This document shows, piece by piece, positions 48,901-57,188 of a stretch of 64,000 bases of DNA. The stretch comes from Methylomicrobium sp. wino1 (GTDB lineage Bacteria; Pseudomonadota; Gammaproteobacteria; Methylococcales; Methylomonadaceae): assembly GCF_003932755.1 (NCBI RefSeq), contig NZ_CP024202.1, positions 3,224,001 through 3,288,000 on the forward strand, written 5' to 3'. A program made the position numbers and the translations under genes. Below the pieces are notes generated by a model. The model had not been told where the DNA came from. It saw only the letters and a list, made by a program, of their open reading frames with translations, and made no database searches. Each line of letters begins with the position of its first letter. Position 1 is the stretch's first letter.

Positions 48901-51900
48901 CATACTGGCAACGGCAAATAGATATGAGCAATGGCCCGATGATCCAGGTTATCTGGTTTGCACTCGAGCAGAAGCGCGGCGCACGCTTATTAATGGTCAT
49001 TCACCATTTAGCGATGGATATAGCCAGTTGGCGCATTTTGCTCGATGATCTGGTGTTTATCTATAACCAGATTGCTACTAACAGCAAGTCAGCATTGCCG
49101 AACAAAACCACTTCTTACCGGCAATGGGCCGAGCGTTTAACAGACTATGCGCAAACGCTTGCGGAAACGGATAAGTTGCCGATGGGCATGCCCGAACACG
49201 CACAAACAACATTTCCGGTTGACTATCCTGAGGGCTCAAATACCGAGGCAGATGCCGTATTTTATACGCTTGAGCTCTCGGAACTGCTGACGCGGTCGTT
49301 AGTACAAGAATCCGGCGCGGCGTATCGAACCAGCGTACAGGAATTACTGCTTATTGCCGTTGTTAAGGGCTTAGCCAGCCATGTTGGCTTACAACATTTG
49401 CCTGTCGAAGTCGAAGTACACAACCGTGACAGCGAGTTGTTCCGCGATTTCGATTTCACGCGTACAGCAGGCCGGTTTACGACCTCGTATCCGGTATTCT
49501 TTCATTACGACTCAACAAAAGAGTCCTCAAGTCTTATCAAGGACCTCAAGGAACAGTTCCGGCAGCAAGCCGCGCACGGATTCGACTATACCGTATGGCG
49601 CTGGTTGGGTGACGGTCTTGAACAAGAGCTTTCTTCTGAAATACCGTTTTTGTTTAATTATTTGGGGCATCTGGATTTAGGTACCGACGCGCATGCCTAT
49701 TTTCGGCAATGCGATATGCCGGCATGGATAACCCGCGACCCGCTTAATCAACGCGCACATGAATTGGCGCTTAATGCTGCAATACGTCAAGGTCGTCTAC
49801 AGTTGGCCTGGGTCTATAGTAAAGCGCGTTATTGCGCTGCGAGCATAGAGCAGTTGGGTAGTGCCGTGCTCAATACACTATCGAGACTTATTGAGCATTG
49901 TCTCGACTCTGATTCGGCGGGATTAACCCCTAGTGATTTTCCATTGGCAAAGCTGACACAAGTGCATCTTGATAGCCTGCCTTATTCGCTGAGAAACATT
50001 GAGGACATTTATCCATTGGGGCCGATGCAGGAAGGCATGTTGTTTTATGCGCTGATGTATCCCGGATCAGGTATCTATCATATGCTCGATCGCTATGAAA
50101 TTGATGGCGCAGTCGATGTTGACGCATTCAGGGCGGCATGGCAGGAGGTATTGGATAGGCATCCGATTCTACGCACCTCGTTTCTATGGGAGGAATATTC
50201 AAGACCGCATCAATTTGTCCACAAGCAGGTGGCGTTGCCGTTTAACTATCAGGATTGGCGCGAAGTACCATTACATGCCCAGGAGCGGCGCTTCGACGAG
50301 TTGCTCAGAGCTGAGGTAAAAACCGGTTTCGATTTTACTGCCGGCCCTTTAATGCGGATCCATCTGGTTCGGTTTGCCGACAAGCGCTACCGTTTTATCC
50401 GCAGCCACCATCACATTCTTATGGATGCCTGGTGTAAATCGCCGGTATTGTTGGAATTCAGGGCGAATTATGAGGCGTTGGTAAAAGGCGAGGCGATACC
50501 GTTCAGGGAAGCCGTCATCCCTTATCGAGATTATATTGCCTGGCTTGAAAACCAGGATCGGAAAGTGGCGGAAAATTTCTGGCGTGACTATCTAAAGGGA
50601 TTCGTTGAGCCTACACCGCTCATCGTGGATAAACCGACTTCAGGCGAAGCTGAGGCAACCAGCCAGGTACGTGATTTGGTGGTATTGCTGTCTGAAGCGG
50701 ACACACAGGGACTTAATACATTGTCACAACGCTATCAGCTCACCCCAAACAGTTTCCTGCAAGGGGCATGGGCGCTGATGCTGGCACACTATTCCGGGAA
50801 CAATGAAGTGCTGTTCGGCGTGACCGTGGCGGGTCGTCCGACGGATTTGCCCGGTGTGGAAACGGCTTTGGGACTGTTCATCAACACCTTGCCGCTACGT
50901 GTTGTCGTGCAACCGGAACAAACGGTGCTGGCGTTTTTACGGAACTTGCTTTATCACAATCTCGAACTCCGCCAATATGAATACATGCCCTTGGTACGCA
51001 TTCAGGCGTTGAGTGATTTGGCAAAAGGGCAAGCGTTGTTCCAGCATCTGTTCGTCTTCGAAAATGCGCCCGTCGATCCGACGCTTCGGGGCGAGACGGA
51101 TGTTTTGAATATCGTTGATGACAAACACCGTACCCATGCCAATTATCCGATCAATGCCGTACTCGTGCCGGGGTCCCGCTTCCATTTACAGGTCACTTAT
51201 GACGTGGCCCGTTTCGAGGAGGATGTTGTCAAACGTCTGCTCGAACATTTCAAGATATTATTGGAAGGCATCATCCGGCATCCTGAGGCCAGCCTCGGCG
51301 AGTTGCCGATGCTGACCGGGCGGGAGTCAAAACTCATTTGCACGCAATGGAACCAAACGCAACATTTATATTCGGAGCCGCGCGATATGGTGGCCCTTTT
51401 CGAAAAGCAAGCGGCGCTGACACCTCAAGCTATCGCCGTCGCTTTTCAAGGACAAGAACTGACTTATTTCGAACTCAATAACCGCGTCAACCGGGTCGCC
51501 CATGCGCTTATATCCGAAGGCGCGGATCCCGAGACTTTGATCGCTCTGTTTTGCGAGCGCGGCATCGATTATTTGGTCATGATGCTGGGCGCCTTTAAAG
51601 CGGGCATGGCTTATCTGCCGCTCGACCCGAGCCACCCTGACGGCAGGATCGCCCAAGTGCTGAAAGAAAGCGGAGCCGCCTGGGTATTGACCGGTGCATC
51701 GAATTTTGACCGCGCGTCGGATTTGGCGGACCGGGCGGGAGAGACGGCGGGAGTGGTTCAACAAGCACCCGGATCACTGGGTTTGCAACTGCTGTCTCGG
51801 CCCGATGTCCTCGTTTTGGAAGAATTGGAATCGGATGAAAACAGCACGGAAAATCCACCGAAACGCCATGGCCCCGACAATCTAGCCTTCGTCATTTTCA

Positions 51901-53318
51901 CCTCCGGTTCGACGGGCAAGCCGAAAGGCGCGATGGTTGAATATAAAGGCATGTTCAATAACCTGATCACCAAAGTTCCGGCGTTGGACTTGAACGAAAG
52001 GGATGTCATCGCGCAAACGGCCGGGCAGTGTTTCGACATTTCCGTTTGGCAGCACCTGACCGCATTGGTATGCGGGGCGCGGGTCGAAATCCTGCCGGAC
52101 GAAATCGTCAAGGAGCCTTACCGGCTGCTGGAGCGATTGGGCGAGAGCGGCGTGACTGTTTTGGAAGCCGTACCGTCGATGATCCAAGCCTTGCTGGATT
52201 GCGTGGATACGCTCGGGCTTCCCAAGTTGCGATGGCTGATCGCCTGCGGCGAGGCATTTCCGCCGGAATTATGCCGCCGCTGGATGGAGCGAATGCCTCA
52301 TGTCAAGGTGCTCAACGCTTACGGCCCCGCCGAATGTTCGGACGATGTGTCTTACTACGAAGTCCCGGTGATACCAAGCGATGCCGAGACCATCGTTCCG
52401 GTCGGCAGGCCGGTTCATAACACACGGCTATATCTTTTGAATAGATGGCTGGAACCGGTGCCCATCGGCGTACCCGGAGAAATCTGCGTGGCCGGTATTC
52501 AAGTCGGGCGCGGCTATCTGGATCGTCCGGATTTGACCGCCGAAAAATTCATTCCGGATCCTTTCGATGAAACCGGATGCCGCATGTATCGCACCGGCGA
52601 CCTCGGTCGTCATCGCGAGGACGGCGCGATCGAATTTCTGGGACGGATCGATCATCAGGTCAAAATTCGCGGCGTTCGCATCGAACCGGGCGAGATCGAA
52701 GCGCAACTTCTGACTTATCCGAAGGTAGAACAGGCCCTTGTCGTAGTTCGGGAAGACGACAAGGGCGGCAAGCGGTTAGTGGCTTATGTGGTGTGCGGCG
52801 AACAAGACATCAACACCGATACTGGGCTATTTGCAAAACTGCGCGAACATTTGTTCGCCAGATTACCTGACGCAATGATGCCGCAGGCTTTCGTCCGGCT
52901 GGATGCCATGCCGCTTGGCGCTAATGGCAAGATCGACCGCAAAGCATTACCGGAGCCGGACATGACCGGGCAAAGCGACCGTGCTTACATAGAGCCGCGC
53001 AATCCTGCGGAGGAGGCATTAGCCGATATATGGAAAGAAGTGCTGGGTATCGAACGAGTTGGCGTGGCGGATAACTTTTTCGAATTGGGCGGACATTCAC
53101 TGCTAGCCGTACAAGTGCTGTCTCGGATACGCAGAGCCTTTGGCGTCGAGGTGCCGCTACGCCGACTTTTCAATGCTTCCACCATCGAGGCATTGGCGCT
53201 ACTGGTCGAGGAGCTTCTGATCGAACATCTGGACACCCTATCGGAAGAAGAAGCGGAGGCCTTATTGATTGAAGACGAAGAAGGTATTTCGATGGATCTA
53301 AAACAGCCGAGTGATTGA
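42936..53318 (+). CDS. Nonribosomal peptide synthetase: FAAL-ACP-C-A-PCP-E-C-A-PCP
   Basis: 3460 residues. A fatty acyl-AMP ligase (about 15-575, TSGSTGDPKG) loads an ACP (about 615-700; GLYSLKA with Ser656, where Asp usually precedes Ser). C1 (about 717-1265, HHIAVD 892-897) acylates the first residue. A1 (about 1278-1790) gives the binding-pocket code DLTKIGHIGK, near the known Asp code DLTKVGHIGK. PCP1 (LGGDS, Ser1840) precedes an epimerase (about 1888-2340, HHLAMD). C2 (about 2350-2810, HHILMD) is of the D-to-L type (IYPLGPMQEGMLF). A2 (about 2817-3340) gives DIWEICADDK, tentatively a diamino acid such as 2,4-diaminobutyrate. PCP2 (Ser3388) is followed by an acidic, docking-like tail. No thioesterase. 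The start is GTG with AGGAAGG upstream. Two repeat-derived insertions disrupt C1 around its active motif. Confidence 0.95.
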   Translation: MRFIDEPGLTTTIQTPVSNLVELACRRANEQPDRTAYVFLQDGENESGRLTFAELDRCARAIAARLQNQGMSGERALLLYPPGLDYIKGFFGCLYAGVVAVPAYPPSRRQKSRLLAVLNDAAPAVILTTTELAAKFQNDFLDDLTGPSPVRFATDTVEAGLAKGWVKPALNANSLAFLQYTSGSTGDPKGVMVSHGNLIANQEAIKQGFGHSEHTTVVGWLPLYHDMGLIGNLLQPLYLGSTAILMPPMAFLEKPVRWLKAISNYRANTSGGPNFAYDLCFRKVTAKQMQGLDLSTWTLAFNGSEPVRTATMERFAEKFADKGFRRESFFPCYGLAEATLFVSGAHMSSEGEAQHDEDKSGSRPVSCGATADHHEIRIVDPKTGRLCREGHVGETWLAGPSIAQGYWNRPEESEHTFRARLTDTADTRPHTETNSEQAFLRTGDLGFLDNGQLYITGRIKDLIIIRGRNVYPQDIEQTLTEEIPALVPGGCVAFSINDEDEEQLIVVAEMTRAAMRSGDYESIIAEMRKVLAEISELAAAEWVLVQPGTVLKTSSGKVRRQPCKQRYLENSLPVLYRSGEQTPVECSLIGEQARPKAWEENSPEYQLLQQALLVVPRAERAPLIARFLKQKIALLLKIEASALSADSSLRALGLYSLKAVELKHEADELLGIDAPMSLFLSDDSLGKIAEKLSETTEATLEQVVHAHSSDGLEHSALYDSNLSATQFSMWTMQQLEPNSIIYNLHLALRIAGAIDRERLRQAFRYLAERHAVLRTIYRAGGNDRVIQQVLPVSELPDFFTTVDASAWPESQLQDDMARRAREPFDLAVGPLFRITCYAHGKPGLQNDPGTDGHSLSADKFVWSEFEQPTAGPKGEIHGCISYTRHTLLICAHHIAVDLWSVLILISELKTIYAELSTGMEPQSAVSQTLFGKPDSQALLADSGSRASKTACPSRAWAGVNYGSHAERENDEGRADYTDFVAWQKHYLNSPACDKAWTYWQRQLTGELPLFSVPTDHPRPAVSDHRGASVAFRLDRDETERLKKLAGQQGVTLFALLLTAYKVLLHRYTHQQDLIVGVPAAGRPQARFASVVGNFVNPLPLRSSPSGNKAFSAYLAEVNETLLNALEYQDFPFQTMMERLQPERVADHWPIYQTLFVLQQAQSGFDTDLAQLALGEDGSPSLWDERTMQPLTLCQRIERFDLKLMAAECGDGLLLSLQYRCDLFTAETVDRIAAHFHNLLDGVMANPEARIASLPMIRDKERKKLLYDWNASDQPFSEDSCMHQLFEAQAERTPNADAVVCNGERLTYGELNVAAQVWEHHLIRLGVGPGARVGICVERSMNFIIGILAVLKAGAAYVPIDSDFPAERVAHMLGDAGADVLLSQSGLYKTAKLPVSVRLNMDEAQEPAIAPIVNKRSRNMPDHGAYVIYTSGSTGQSKGVAVSHRSLVNYTQAIAGQIQAEAGLQYALISTPAADLGNTVLFASLVSGGCLHILDHDTTTDGRLLAGYINRNPIDVLKIVPSHFAALLDSAEGKNIVPRRTLIFGGDVLQNSLVTHVASIHPKCRIFNHYGPTEATIGALIYPVVMNAHGNTSDAQVPIGRPIANSQTYILDENLEPVPVGVPGELYIGGQGVAQGYLNRPNLTAERFIPDPFAGMELGEDSSILKPKSMHGVRLYRTGDLARYRSDGLVEFLGRADHQMKIRGFRIEPGEIEAHLCAQSEVSSAIVSTWEDSPGIKRLVAYIVPVSVEPDQEALRAHVRNALPDYMVPSAFVFLTKWPLTANGKLDRKALPKPDPGSSVRHQYVAPRNDAEVALAAIWADVLRVARVGIHDNFFSLGGDSILSIQMASRARQAGLNLSPRQIFQHQTVAELAPVVECEVKFEAEQGVVSGSTPLTPVQQKFLSRALTNPHHWNQALLLQVLYPFESEIMQCAVEKLHVHHDVLRLRFNCQDGVWQAHYVAEEQQPVFHREDLSDIADDSLETVLIERTAYWQRQIDMSNGPMIQVIWFALEQKRGARLLMVIHHLAMDIASWRILLDDLVFIYNQIATNSKSALPNKTTSYRQWAERLTDYAQTLAETDKLPMGMPEHAQTTFPVDYPEGSNTEADAVFYTLELSELLTRSLVQESGAAYRTSVQELLLIAVVKGLASHVGLQHLPVEVEVHNRDSELFRDFDFTRTAGRFTTSYPVFFHYDSTKESSSLIKDLKEQFRQQAAHGFDYTVWRWLGDGLEQELSSEIPFLFNYLGHLDLGTDAHAYFRQCDMPAWITRDPLNQRAHELALNAAIRQGRLQLAWVYSKARYCAASIEQLGSAVLNTLSRLIEHCLDSDSAGLTPSDFPLAKLTQVHLDSLPYSLRNIEDIYPLGPMQEGMLFYALMYPGSGIYHMLDRYEIDGAVDVDAFRAAWQEVLDRHPILRTSFLWEEYSRPHQFVHKQVALPFNYQDWREVPLHAQERRFDELLRAEVKTGFDFTAGPLMRIHLVRFADKRYRFIRSHHHILMDAWCKSPVLLEFRANYEALVKGEAIPFREAVIPYRDYIAWLENQDRKVAENFWRDYLKGFVEPTPLIVDKPTSGEAEATSQVRDLVVLLSEADTQGLNTLSQRYQLTPNSFLQGAWALMLAHYSGNNEVLFGVTVAGRPTDLPGVETALGLFINTLPLRVVVQPEQTVLAFLRNLLYHNLELRQYEYMPLVRIQALSDLAKGQALFQHLFVFENAPVDPTLRGETDVLNIVDDKHRTHANYPINAVLVPGSRFHLQVTYDVARFEEDVVKRLLEHFKILLEGIIRHPEASLGELPMLTGRESKLICTQWNQTQHLYSEPRDMVALFEKQAALTPQAIAVAFQGQELTYFELNNRVNRVAHALISEGADPETLIALFCERGIDYLVMMLGAFKAGMAYLPLDPSHPDGRIAQVLKESGAAWVLTGASNFDRASDLADRAGETAGVVQQAPGSLGLQLLSRPDVLVLEELESDENSTENPPKRHGPDNLAFVIFTSGSTGKPKGAMVEYKGMFNNLITKVPALDLNERDVIAQTAGQCFDISVWQHLTALVCGARVEILPDEIVKEPYRLLERLGESGVTVLEAVPSMIQALLDCVDTLGLPKLRWLIACGEAFPPELCRRWMERMPHVKVLNAYGPAECSDDVSYYEVPVIPSDAETIVPVGRPVHNTRLYLLNRWLEPVPIGVPGEICVAGIQVGRGYLDRPDLTAEKFIPDPFDETGCRMYRTGDLGRHREDGAIEFLGRIDHQVKIRGVRIEPGEIEAQLLTYPKVEQALVVVREDDKGGKRLVAYVVCGEQDINTDTGLFAKLREHLFARLPDAMMPQAFVRLDAMPLGANGKIDRKALPEPDMTGQSDRAYIEPRNPAEEALADIWKEVLGIERVGVADNFFELGGHSLLAVQVLSRIRRAFGVEVPLRRLFNASTIEALALLVEELLIEHLDTLSEEEAEALLIEDEEGISMDLKQPSD
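45509..45578. repeat. In-frame palindromic insert in C1, upstream of HHxxxD
   Basis: Two hairpins: CAAATTCG/CGAATTTG (45509-45531) and TGAAATACAT/ATGTATTTCA with a 2-base loop (45557-45578). They encode part of an extra segment of about 40 residues between FRITCYAHGKPG and TLLICAHHIAVD, where condensation domains normally have only a short turn. Confidence 0.65.
45709..45842. repeat. Five consecutive AGA/TCT-loop hairpins inside the NRPS gene
   Basis: Arms and loops: TTTCCCAAAC-TCT (45709-45731), GCAAGC-TCT (45740-45754), GGAAGC-AGA (45762-45776), CCTGCCCAAGC-AGA (45784-45808) and GTTCTCACGC-AGA (45820-45842). All are perfect palindromes with three-base loops; the first two are in the opposite orientation. 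They encode about 45 residues (about 925-968) between HHIAVD and DYTDFVAWQ of C1, in frame and without stops. Confidence 0.85.
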
Positions 53319-53440
53319 ACCGGTTCATCGTTTCCGCGCTCTGCGTTCAACTTTATGGATAAGTATCGTCAAACCTCGCCGGGAAGTGGGTACTAGCACC
53401 ATGGATGACGGATTTGAAATGAAGACGAGCGCACTGCGTG

Positions 53441-53502
53441 GGAATGCATTCCTTGTGCGAGGCGAAGCGTCCAAAGCTTCGTTCCACGAAGACTGTGGGA
53501 AC
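53441..53502. repeat. Palindrome cluster between the NRPS and receptor genes
   Basis: GGAATGCATTCC (53441-53452), CGAAGC/GCTTCG (53463-53481) and GTTCCAC/GTGGGAAC (53481-53502) lie in the 243-bp gap after the NRPS. They look like the hairpins inside C1 and do not have terminator T-runs. Confidence 0.5.
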
Positions 53503-53561
53503 CGTGCAAAAAAGTGACTGATGAATAACCGAGAAAATTAAACCTTACATGTAGAGCAAAA

Positions 53562-55892
53562 ATGACAAGAAAAAAAACCAAACGCAAACTTTTACATCCA
53601 GTGCCGTTGATACTCGCAGTATTGATGTCGGATTCTTGCCTAGCCGCCGAGGAATCAAATGATAACAAGCCATCTACTAAAAATGCCAAAGAGGCGATAT
53701 TGGTTTCCAAAACGCCCGATACGACCGAACTTGAGTCGATGACAGTGGTGGGGAAAGCGGTTCAGGATCCTTATGATAAAAGCTACACTGTCACCAACAG
53801 CGCTACCGCCACTAAAACCGACACCCCGATCATGGATACTCCGGTGTCGATTCAGGTGGTACCTAGGGCCGTCATGTCCGATCAAAAAACTGTACGCATC
53901 ACAGATGCCTTGGAAAACGTCAGTGGCGTTCGCGCCCAGTCTTCCTTGGGCACCGGCACCGGTTTCATTATTCGCGGTTTTCGCAACCCTTTAATCTATC
54001 GCAATGGCCTGATGGCTGTTCCCAACTCTTTTCGCTCCGAGTTCGACACAGCCAATCTTGAAAGTGTTGAGGTATTGAAAGGCCCTGCATCCGTGTTGTT
54101 CGGTCGTAGCGAGCCCGGCGGTTTGATTAATGTCACCACCAAAAAACCCTTGGATATACCGTATTATTCACTTGAACAGCGCTTCGGTTCCTATGATTTG
54201 TATCGTACTGAATGGGATGCTAGCGGTCCGGTTACCGATGACAAGTCCTTGCTGTATCGCTTCACGGGTTCCTATCAAAATAACGAGTCGTTCCGGGACT
54301 TCGTAAGCAATGATCGCGTGCTGATTGCTCCAAGCCTAACCTGGCGGCTTACCGATGCGACGGATTTCACCGTCAATGTCGAAGGTGTCGATCAAGATTA
54401 CCAGGCCGATTTCGGTATTCCTGTTGTCGGCAATCGCCCTGCAAACATTCCGCTCAATCGTTCGGTTGGCGGTGATCCTAACGATCCTATCGATAGTATT
54501 TCTAAAGTTCAATTGGGTACGGAGCTTAATCACCGTTTCAACGACGATTGGGCAATTCATAGCCGTTTTCTGGCCAGTTGGGGCGATGGTAGAGAAACCT
54601 TCCTTAATCCCGCACCGGCTTTCGGCAATGCCCTAAATGAAGCTACCGGTATTCTGCAACGCAACGTCTTTGCTCAGCGCTACGACAGCGAGGCTTACAC
54701 CACCAATCTCGATTTGACCGGCAAGTTTCAGCTTGCAGGTACTAAGCACGACATTTTGCTCGGATTTGACTATCTGCGTTCATTTACCCAGTACAACATT
54801 CAGGGATTTTTCAACACCGCCAATCCGGCACTCGCCATTGACATTCATAATCCGGGTCCGAGTTACGGCATTGATCCCTCCGTTTTCAGTAACGCAATAT
54901 TGGCAGTCGAACCCACACAAATAGGCCGGAATTTCTCGACATTCAAGGACGAATGGTATGGCGTTTATTTTCAGGATCACATCACCTTGTGGGATAAACT
55001 GCACATTATGGGCGGTGGACGTTACGATTGGATAGAAACCGGCAGAGGCCGCGGCGGTTCCTTTTCAGAGTCTGATAATGCTTTGGAAAACTCGACACCT
55101 TCCGTGATTCGCAAAGATGAAGGTTTCAATCCTCGAGTTGGTATTCTCTATCAACCGTGGCAGTGGCTGGGGGTTTACGGCAACTGGACAACCTCTCTAG
55201 CCGCGAATAACGGAATTTCGAGCAACAATCAACCTTTCAAACCGCAGATAGGCGAGCAATTCGAAGCCGGAATTAAAACCGCCTTCTTCGATCAACGCTT
55301 ATTGACAACACTGGCTTACTATCACTTGACTAGGGATAATCTGCTCACCCCCGATCTAACAACGCCTGATCCCAACGATAGTGCGGCAATCGGTCAACAA
55401 CGCAGCCAAGGTATTGAGTTGGATATAATTGGTCACCTTAATGATAACCTTAGCATTATCAGCAGCTATGCCTTTACAGATGCACGGATTACCAAGGACA
55501 ACCGGACCTTGAATGGCGTGCTAAACGGCTATGAAGGTAAGCGCTTGAACAACGTACCTGAGCATTCCGGCAGTCTATGGCTGAAATACGATGTCAACGG
55601 CTTTGACGCCCAAGAGGGCTGGTCGGTTGGTTTAGGCGGTGTTCTAGCCAGCAAGCGGGAGGGCGATGTTGAAAATACATTCCAGCTCCCCGGGTATGTA
55701 AGGATGGATGCATTTGCGGCCTATAAACTGAAAGTGGGGCCAACGCGAGTGACGACATCGTTCAATATTCGCAACCTGCTCGACAAGGAATATTTTGAAT
55801 CAACCGACCCGAATGCCAATGTAGCGCCACGGTTTGGAGTCTATCCGGGGGCGCCGTTGACAGCAATTGGTTCGATACGAGTGGAATATTAG
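53562..55892 (+). CDS. TonB-dependent siderophore receptor
   Basis: A 776-residue outer-membrane receptor of the TIGR01783 type. A signal peptide (about 1-28, ending CLAAEE) is followed by a TonB box-like LESMTVVGKA, a plug domain (about 70-180; MDTPVSIQVVP, GFIIRGF, VEVLKGPASVLFGRSEPGG) and a 22-strand barrel ending in SIRVEY with the terminal aromatic residue. There is no N-terminal signalling (STN) domain, so it should not drive a FecR/ECF sigma system. Lying between the two NRPS genes, it probably imports the iron complex of the cluster's product. Confidence 0.93.
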   Translation: MTRKKTKRKLLHPVPLILAVLMSDSCLAAEESNDNKPSTKNAKEAILVSKTPDTTELESMTVVGKAVQDPYDKSYTVTNSATATKTDTPIMDTPVSIQVVPRAVMSDQKTVRITDALENVSGVRAQSSLGTGTGFIIRGFRNPLIYRNGLMAVPNSFRSEFDTANLESVEVLKGPASVLFGRSEPGGLINVTTKKPLDIPYYSLEQRFGSYDLYRTEWDASGPVTDDKSLLYRFTGSYQNNESFRDFVSNDRVLIAPSLTWRLTDATDFTVNVEGVDQDYQADFGIPVVGNRPANIPLNRSVGGDPNDPIDSISKVQLGTELNHRFNDDWAIHSRFLASWGDGRETFLNPAPAFGNALNEATGILQRNVFAQRYDSEAYTTNLDLTGKFQLAGTKHDILLGFDYLRSFTQYNIQGFFNTANPALAIDIHNPGPSYGIDPSVFSNAILAVEPTQIGRNFSTFKDEWYGVYFQDHITLWDKLHIMGGGRYDWIETGRGRGGSFSESDNALENSTPSVIRKDEGFNPRVGILYQPWQWLGVYGNWTTSLAANNGISSNNQPFKPQIGEQFEAGIKTAFFDQRLLTTLAYYHLTRDNLLTPDLTTPDPNDSAAIGQQRSQGIELDIIGHLNDNLSIISSYAFTDARITKDNRTLNGVLNGYEGKRLNNVPEHSGSLWLKYDVNGFDAQEGWSVGLGGVLASKREGDVENTFQLPGYVRMDAFAAYKLKVGPTRVTTSFNIRNLLDKEYFESTDPNANVAPRFGVYPGAPLTAIGSIRVEY

Positions 55893-55955
55893 ACTGGTTC
55901 AGATAGGTCATATGCAGACTTCAATTACTCCGTTGCACCGAGGCTTTCGAAAATA

Positions 55956-57188
55956 ATGAATCAACATTCTCATACCCCCTTCCAATGGAGGCGTTTCCGT
56001 CATTTCTGGCTAACGGTGCATTTGTATATCGCCCTTACGATAGGTTTTGTCTTTGTCATTCTCGGACTAACGGGGATTTGCAATGTTTTCTATGTTGAAC
56101 TGGAAGAGTTCAGCTTGCCGCCTGTGCATCAGGAAGCCAATGCGCGATCGCTTCCCCTTGATGAAATCCTACAAATCGTTAAAGCCGCTCATCCTCAAAG
56201 ACAAAGGAACTGGGTGCTTCTTGTGCCAGGCTATGGCAACGATTACGTTTGGGCGCGCTATCCAAAGCCTGAAGAAACCGCTGATGAGTTATTCGCACCG
56301 CTCCAGGTTCTGATTGATCCATACAGCGGAAAAATAATTTCGGAGTACTTTTGGGGGCAAACCTTGTGGACGTTCATTTATGAAGTCCATGCCAGTTTGT
56401 TGACAGGTAAATTAGGTGTCGAGATCGGGAAAATCGGAAACGATACGATCTGTTTTCTTGGTTTGTTTTTATTTATTTCCGCATTGACCGGGCTTTATTT
56501 GTGGTGGCCGCGCTGGGGGAAATTCAAAAAAGCAGTGACTATTAAACGGGGCGCAAGTCCTGAACGGTTTTATTATGATTTGCATAAAACTACGGGATTT
56601 TACAGTTCAATTATTTTGCTGATTATCGCCTTTACCGGGTTTTCGTTTAGTTATGCGGATTATATCAAGCCGTTGATACGCGGTTTTTCCGCTGTCAAGG
56701 AAAAACATTTAAAAGATCCCGGCTTTAAATCTAAGGTTATGACTAATGCACAGTCAATTTCCATAGCGGAGGCCATTGCAATCGCCGACACAGTATTCCC
56801 TGAAGCCAAACTATGCCGAGTGGAAACGCCCGACGGAGAGGAGGGTGTTTACATTATTACCAAGCGGCAACCGGGAGAAGCCAACCACCGTTGGGCGCGC
56901 AGCAAAGTATGGGTTGACCAGTATAGCGGCAAGGTATTGTCCGTACAAGACCCTAATCAGTTTACCGCCGGCGAAACGTTTTTCAATGTGCTGTGGCCGC
57001 TTCATAACGGCGAAGCCCTCGGGCTTGCAGGCCGTATTTTATGGTGTGCAATGGGTTTCGCACCGTTGGTGCTTTATATCAGCGGCATCATCCGCTGGTT
57101 GCAAAAACGACGCATATCTTTGGAAAAGCATCGAAAAATGATGAAGAGAATCAATTTGGAAATCGGAGGAATCGAGAGTGGACAGTAG
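55956..57188 (+). CDS. PepSY-associated inner-membrane protein
   Basis: A 410-residue PepSY-TM protein with four or so transmembrane helices (about 19-40, 163-184, 213-235 and 364-384). Conserved His-containing segments are FWLTVHLYIAL, YEVHASLLTG, YYDLHKTTGFY and LWPLHNGE, the pattern thought to bind haem in this family. Relatives next to siderophore receptors (FoxB/PiuB type) are implicated in reducing ferric siderophores at the inner membrane. Its end overlaps the start of the next NRPS gene by 11 bp, which ties uptake and synthesis together. Confidence 0.87.
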   Translation: MNQHSHTPFQWRRFRHFWLTVHLYIALTIGFVFVILGLTGICNVFYVELEEFSLPPVHQEANARSLPLDEILQIVKAAHPQRQRNWVLLVPGYGNDYVWARYPKPEETADELFAPLQVLIDPYSGKIISEYFWGQTLWTFIYEVHASLLTGKLGVEIGKIGNDTICFLGLFLFISALTGLYLWWPRWGKFKKAVTIKRGASPERFYYDLHKTTGFYSSIILLIIAFTGFSFSYADYIKPLIRGFSAVKEKHLKDPGFKSKVMTNAQSISIAEAIAIADTVFPEAKLCRVETPDGEEGVYIITKRQPGEANHRWARSKVWVDQYSGKVLSVQDPNQFTAGETFFNVLWPLHNGEALGLAGRILWCAMGFAPLVLYISGIIRWLQKRRISLEKHRKMMKRINLEIGGIESGQ

